DNA of 64,000 nucleotides from Chthoniobacter sp. (GTDB lineage: Bacteria > Verrucomicrobiota > Verrucomicrobiia > Chthoniobacterales > Chthoniobacteraceae): NCBI GenBank assembly GCA_021414005.1, contig JAIOPH010000023.1, positions 182,390 through 246,389 of the forward strand. Reading direction: 5' to 3'. The first letter of the stretch is position 1, and the number at the start of each line of letters is the position of its first letter. Shown piece after piece: positions 62,275-64,000 of this stretch. The notes beneath the pieces are model-generated. The model saw nothing but the letters and a program-made list of their open reading frames with translations. It was not told the origin of the DNA and searched no databases. Position numbers and translations under genes: made by a program.

Positions 62275-64000
62275 TATCGGGACGTGGCGACGCCGACGCG
62301 GAGGCGGGCGAGGGCTTCGCGCTGCTTGGCGGCGCGGTCGGTGGCGGTGAAGGGTTCGGTGGTGGTGGTCGCCGTCGCGCCGTCGAGGAAGGCGGCGAAG
62401 GCGGCGACGGTGGGATATTGAAAGAGCGTGACCATTGGAAACTCGCGGGCGCTTTGCTGCTGGAGGCGATGATGAAGCAGCGCGAGGCGCAGCGAGTTTC
62501 CGCCGAGGTCGAAAAAGTTGTCGCGCGCGCCGACGCGGTCGAGCAGCAGTACGGAACGCCAGACGGCGGCGACGGATTGTTCGGTGGCGGAAGTCGGCGC
62601 GACGAAGGACGTGGTGAGTTCCGGACGTGTGGCGGCGGGCGCGGGCAGCGCGGCGCGATCGAGCTTGCCGTTCTGGTTGAGCGGGATGGCATCGAGCGGG
62701 ATGAAAGCCGACGGAACCATGTAGGCGGGCAGGTGAACGAGCAGGCAGGCGCGCAGTTCGGCTTCCGTCGCGGGCGCGGTCGGCACGAAGTAGGCGACGA
62801 GATCGCTATCGCCCTCGGCGGCAGCGCGGGCGATGACCACGCATTGCGCGACGGCGGGGTGGCGGAGCAGCGCGGCTTCGATCTCGCCCAGCTCGATGCG
62901 GAAGCCGCGGATTTTCACCTGCTGATCGGCGCGGCCGAGATATTCGAGATCGCCGTCGGGCGTGCGCCGGGCGAGATCGCCGCTTTTATAAAGCAGCTCG
63001 CCGGTGCGCCACGGATGCGGGATAAAACGCTCGGCGGTCAGCTCGGGGCGGTGGAGGTAGCCGCGCGCGACGCTCGGGCCGCCGACGACGAGTTCGCCGG
63101 TCTCGCCGACCGGGCACGGGCGGAGCGCGGCGTCGAGGACGAAGAGATCGGTGTCGGGGATGGGGATGCCGATGCAACTGCCGTTGCGCGCGTCTAGATC
63201 GGCGATGGTGAGCGGACGGTAGGTGGTGAAGACGGTGGTCTCGGTGATGCCGTACATGTTCACGAGCCGCGGTTGGGTATCGCCGTGGCGCTCGAACCAC
63301 GGACGCAGCGTCGTGAAATCGAGCGTGGAGCCGCCGAAGATGACGGTGCGCAAAGCGAGCGGCTGGCGCGCGGCGGGCGCGTCCTCCACGCGGATGAGCT
63401 GGAGAAAGGCGAGCGGCGTCTGGTTGAGGATGGTGACTTTTTCCGCCGCGAGCAGCGCGTAAAACTGCGCGGGGCTGCGGCTGACGAGATACGGCACGAT
63501 GACGAGCCGTCCGCCACAGGCCAGCGCGCCCCAGATTTCCCAGACCGAGAAGTCGAACGCGAACGAATGGAACAGCGTCCAGCAATCGTTCTCGTCGAAC
63601 TGGAAGTGCTCACGGCAACTCTCGAACAGACGGACGACGTTGCGATGCTCGACCACCACGCCCTTGGGCTTGCCGGTCGAACCCGAGGTGTAGATCACAT
63701 AGGCCGCATGCTGATCGGTGACTGCCAGGCGACCGCCATCGTGTGCATCACCACCGGCCGCGACGCCGTCGAGTGGATCGTCGGCGTCGAGCCAGATGAC
63801 CTTGGCCGCGCTCTCCGGCAACTGACCGCTCAGATGGCTCTGGCTGAGGATCAGCGCCACGCCGGCATCGGCGACCATGTACTGCGTGCGTGCCGGGGGG
63901 TTGCTGGGGTCCAGCGGGACGTAGGCCGCCCCGGCCTTCAGGATGCCCAGGATCGCGGTGACCATCTCCAGCGACCGGTCCGCGAACAGGCCCACCATGT
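62274..64000 (-). CDS. NRPS module A-PCP (partial, cut by window end)
   Basis: The C-terminal 575 or more residues of an NRPS; the reading frame runs off the window. It starts inside the adenylation domain near the A2 motif (KAGAAYVPLDP), followed by IYTSGSTGKPKG, FAFDFSVWEIWG, MYGITETTVF, YKSGDLARRTPDG and NQNGKLD, then a PCP with FFDLGGNSLRL. Pocket residues read by eye (D-F-W-N then M, V, F) are close to the threonine-type code. An upstream condensation domain may lie outside the window. The C-terminal docking tail ends AKQREALARLRVG and should hand its aminoacyl group to the KS of the next protein. Confidence 0.93.
   Translation of the reverse strand, partial: MVGLFADRSLEMVTAILGILKAGAAYVPLDPSNPPARTQYMVADAGVALILSQSHLSGQLPESAAKVIWLDADDPLDGVAAGGDAHDGGRLAVTDQHAAYVIYTSGSTGKPKGVVVEHRNVVRLFESCREHFQFDENDCWTLFHSFAFDFSVWEIWGALACGGRLVIVPYLVSRSPAQFYALLAAEKVTILNQTPLAFLQLIRVEDAPAARQPLALRTVIFGGSTLDFTTLRPWFERHGDTQPRLVNMYGITETTVFTTYRPLTIADLDARNGSCIGIPIPDTDLFVLDAALRPCPVGETGELVVGGPSVARGYLHRPELTAERFIPHPWRTGELLYKSGDLARRTPDGDLEYLGRADQQVKIRGFRIELGEIEAALLRHPAVAQCVVIARAAAEGDSDLVAYFVPTAPATEAELRACLLVHLPAYMVPSAFIPLDAIPLNQNGKLDRAALPAPAATRPELTTSFVAPTSATEQSVAAVWRSVLLLDRVGARDNFFDLGGNSLRLALLHHRLQQQSAREFPMVTLFQYPTVAAFAAFLDGATATTTTEPFTATDRAAKQREALARLRVGVATSR

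Noticed and set aside
59323..62421. A 1032-residue open frame on the plus strand opposite the KS-aminotransferase gene
   Set aside because: It is the antisense shadow of a GC-rich gene; it is Gly/Arg/Glu-rich with no domain, while the minus strand has complete KS, ACP and aminotransferase motifs.

Overview
This 64 kb window is GC-rich, densely coded bacterial chromosome, most likely from Verrucomicrobiota (PVC superphylum). Three large PVC-type proteins carrying c-type haem motifs (near 0-3, 11-13 and 21-26 kb), a DUF1549/DUF1553 plus DUF1501 gene pair, paired PEP-CTERM exosortase substrates and a pseudopilin cassette all point there. Housekeeping genes (argD, psd, pssA, leuB, malQ, guaA, aat and one tRNA-Ala) show it is chromosome, not plasmid or phage. 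I saw no rRNA, CRISPR array, transposase or replication origin.

Layout. 0-4.5 kb: secreted dehydrogenase/cytochrome, a small secreted protein and a secreted alpha/beta hydrolase. 4.6-6.5 kb: an Rrf2-type regulator with a clear palindromic operator, followed by a KamA-family radical SAM aminomutase. 6.5-7.4 kb: the only long non-coding stretch, holding nine 21-bp tandem repeats and a 181-bp inverted-repeat element. 7.4-15.3 kb: uncharacterised secreted and small proteins, a HIT-family protein, and the DUF1549/1553-DUF1501 pair. 15.4-21.4 kb: Hsp70, argD, psd-pssA (phosphatidylethanolamine synthesis) and leuB, several sharing a promoter-like sequence. 21.5-27.7 kb: a 1472-residue ceramidase-like/LamG/dehydrogenase/cytochrome fusion and an AspT/YidE-type transporter. 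27.8-31.7 kb: a four-gene pseudopilin cassette. 31.7-33.4 kb: malQ.

33.5-39.3 kb holds a tight six-gene run: an alpha/beta hydrolase-caspase fusion, three predicted lipoproteins (two of them paralogous), an RlpA-like/amidase_3 fusion and an endonuclease/exonuclease/phosphatase protein. I could not match it to a known system; it is one of the two best candidates for something undescribed. 39.3-49.2 kb: PEP-CTERM proteins, cyclophilin, guaA, aat, tRNA-Ala, a J-domain protein, a HupE/UreJ-type membrane protein and a glucosyl-3-phosphoglycerate synthase-like enzyme.

49.2-64 kb (minus strand, cut by the window end) is a nine-gene biosynthetic operon with near-continuous translational coupling. 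An A-PCP NRPS module, an AT-less KS-ACP-aminotransferase-condensation protein and an A-PCP-thioesterase protein form a collinear assembly line. A phosphopantetheinyl transferase follows, then a Wzm/Wzt-like ABC exporter, an FkbM methyltransferase and two glycosyltransferases. The logic predicts a short peptide with a beta-aminated ketide unit, released by a thioesterase with a cysteine nucleophile and possibly glycosylated and exported. This is the other leading candidate for a novel system.
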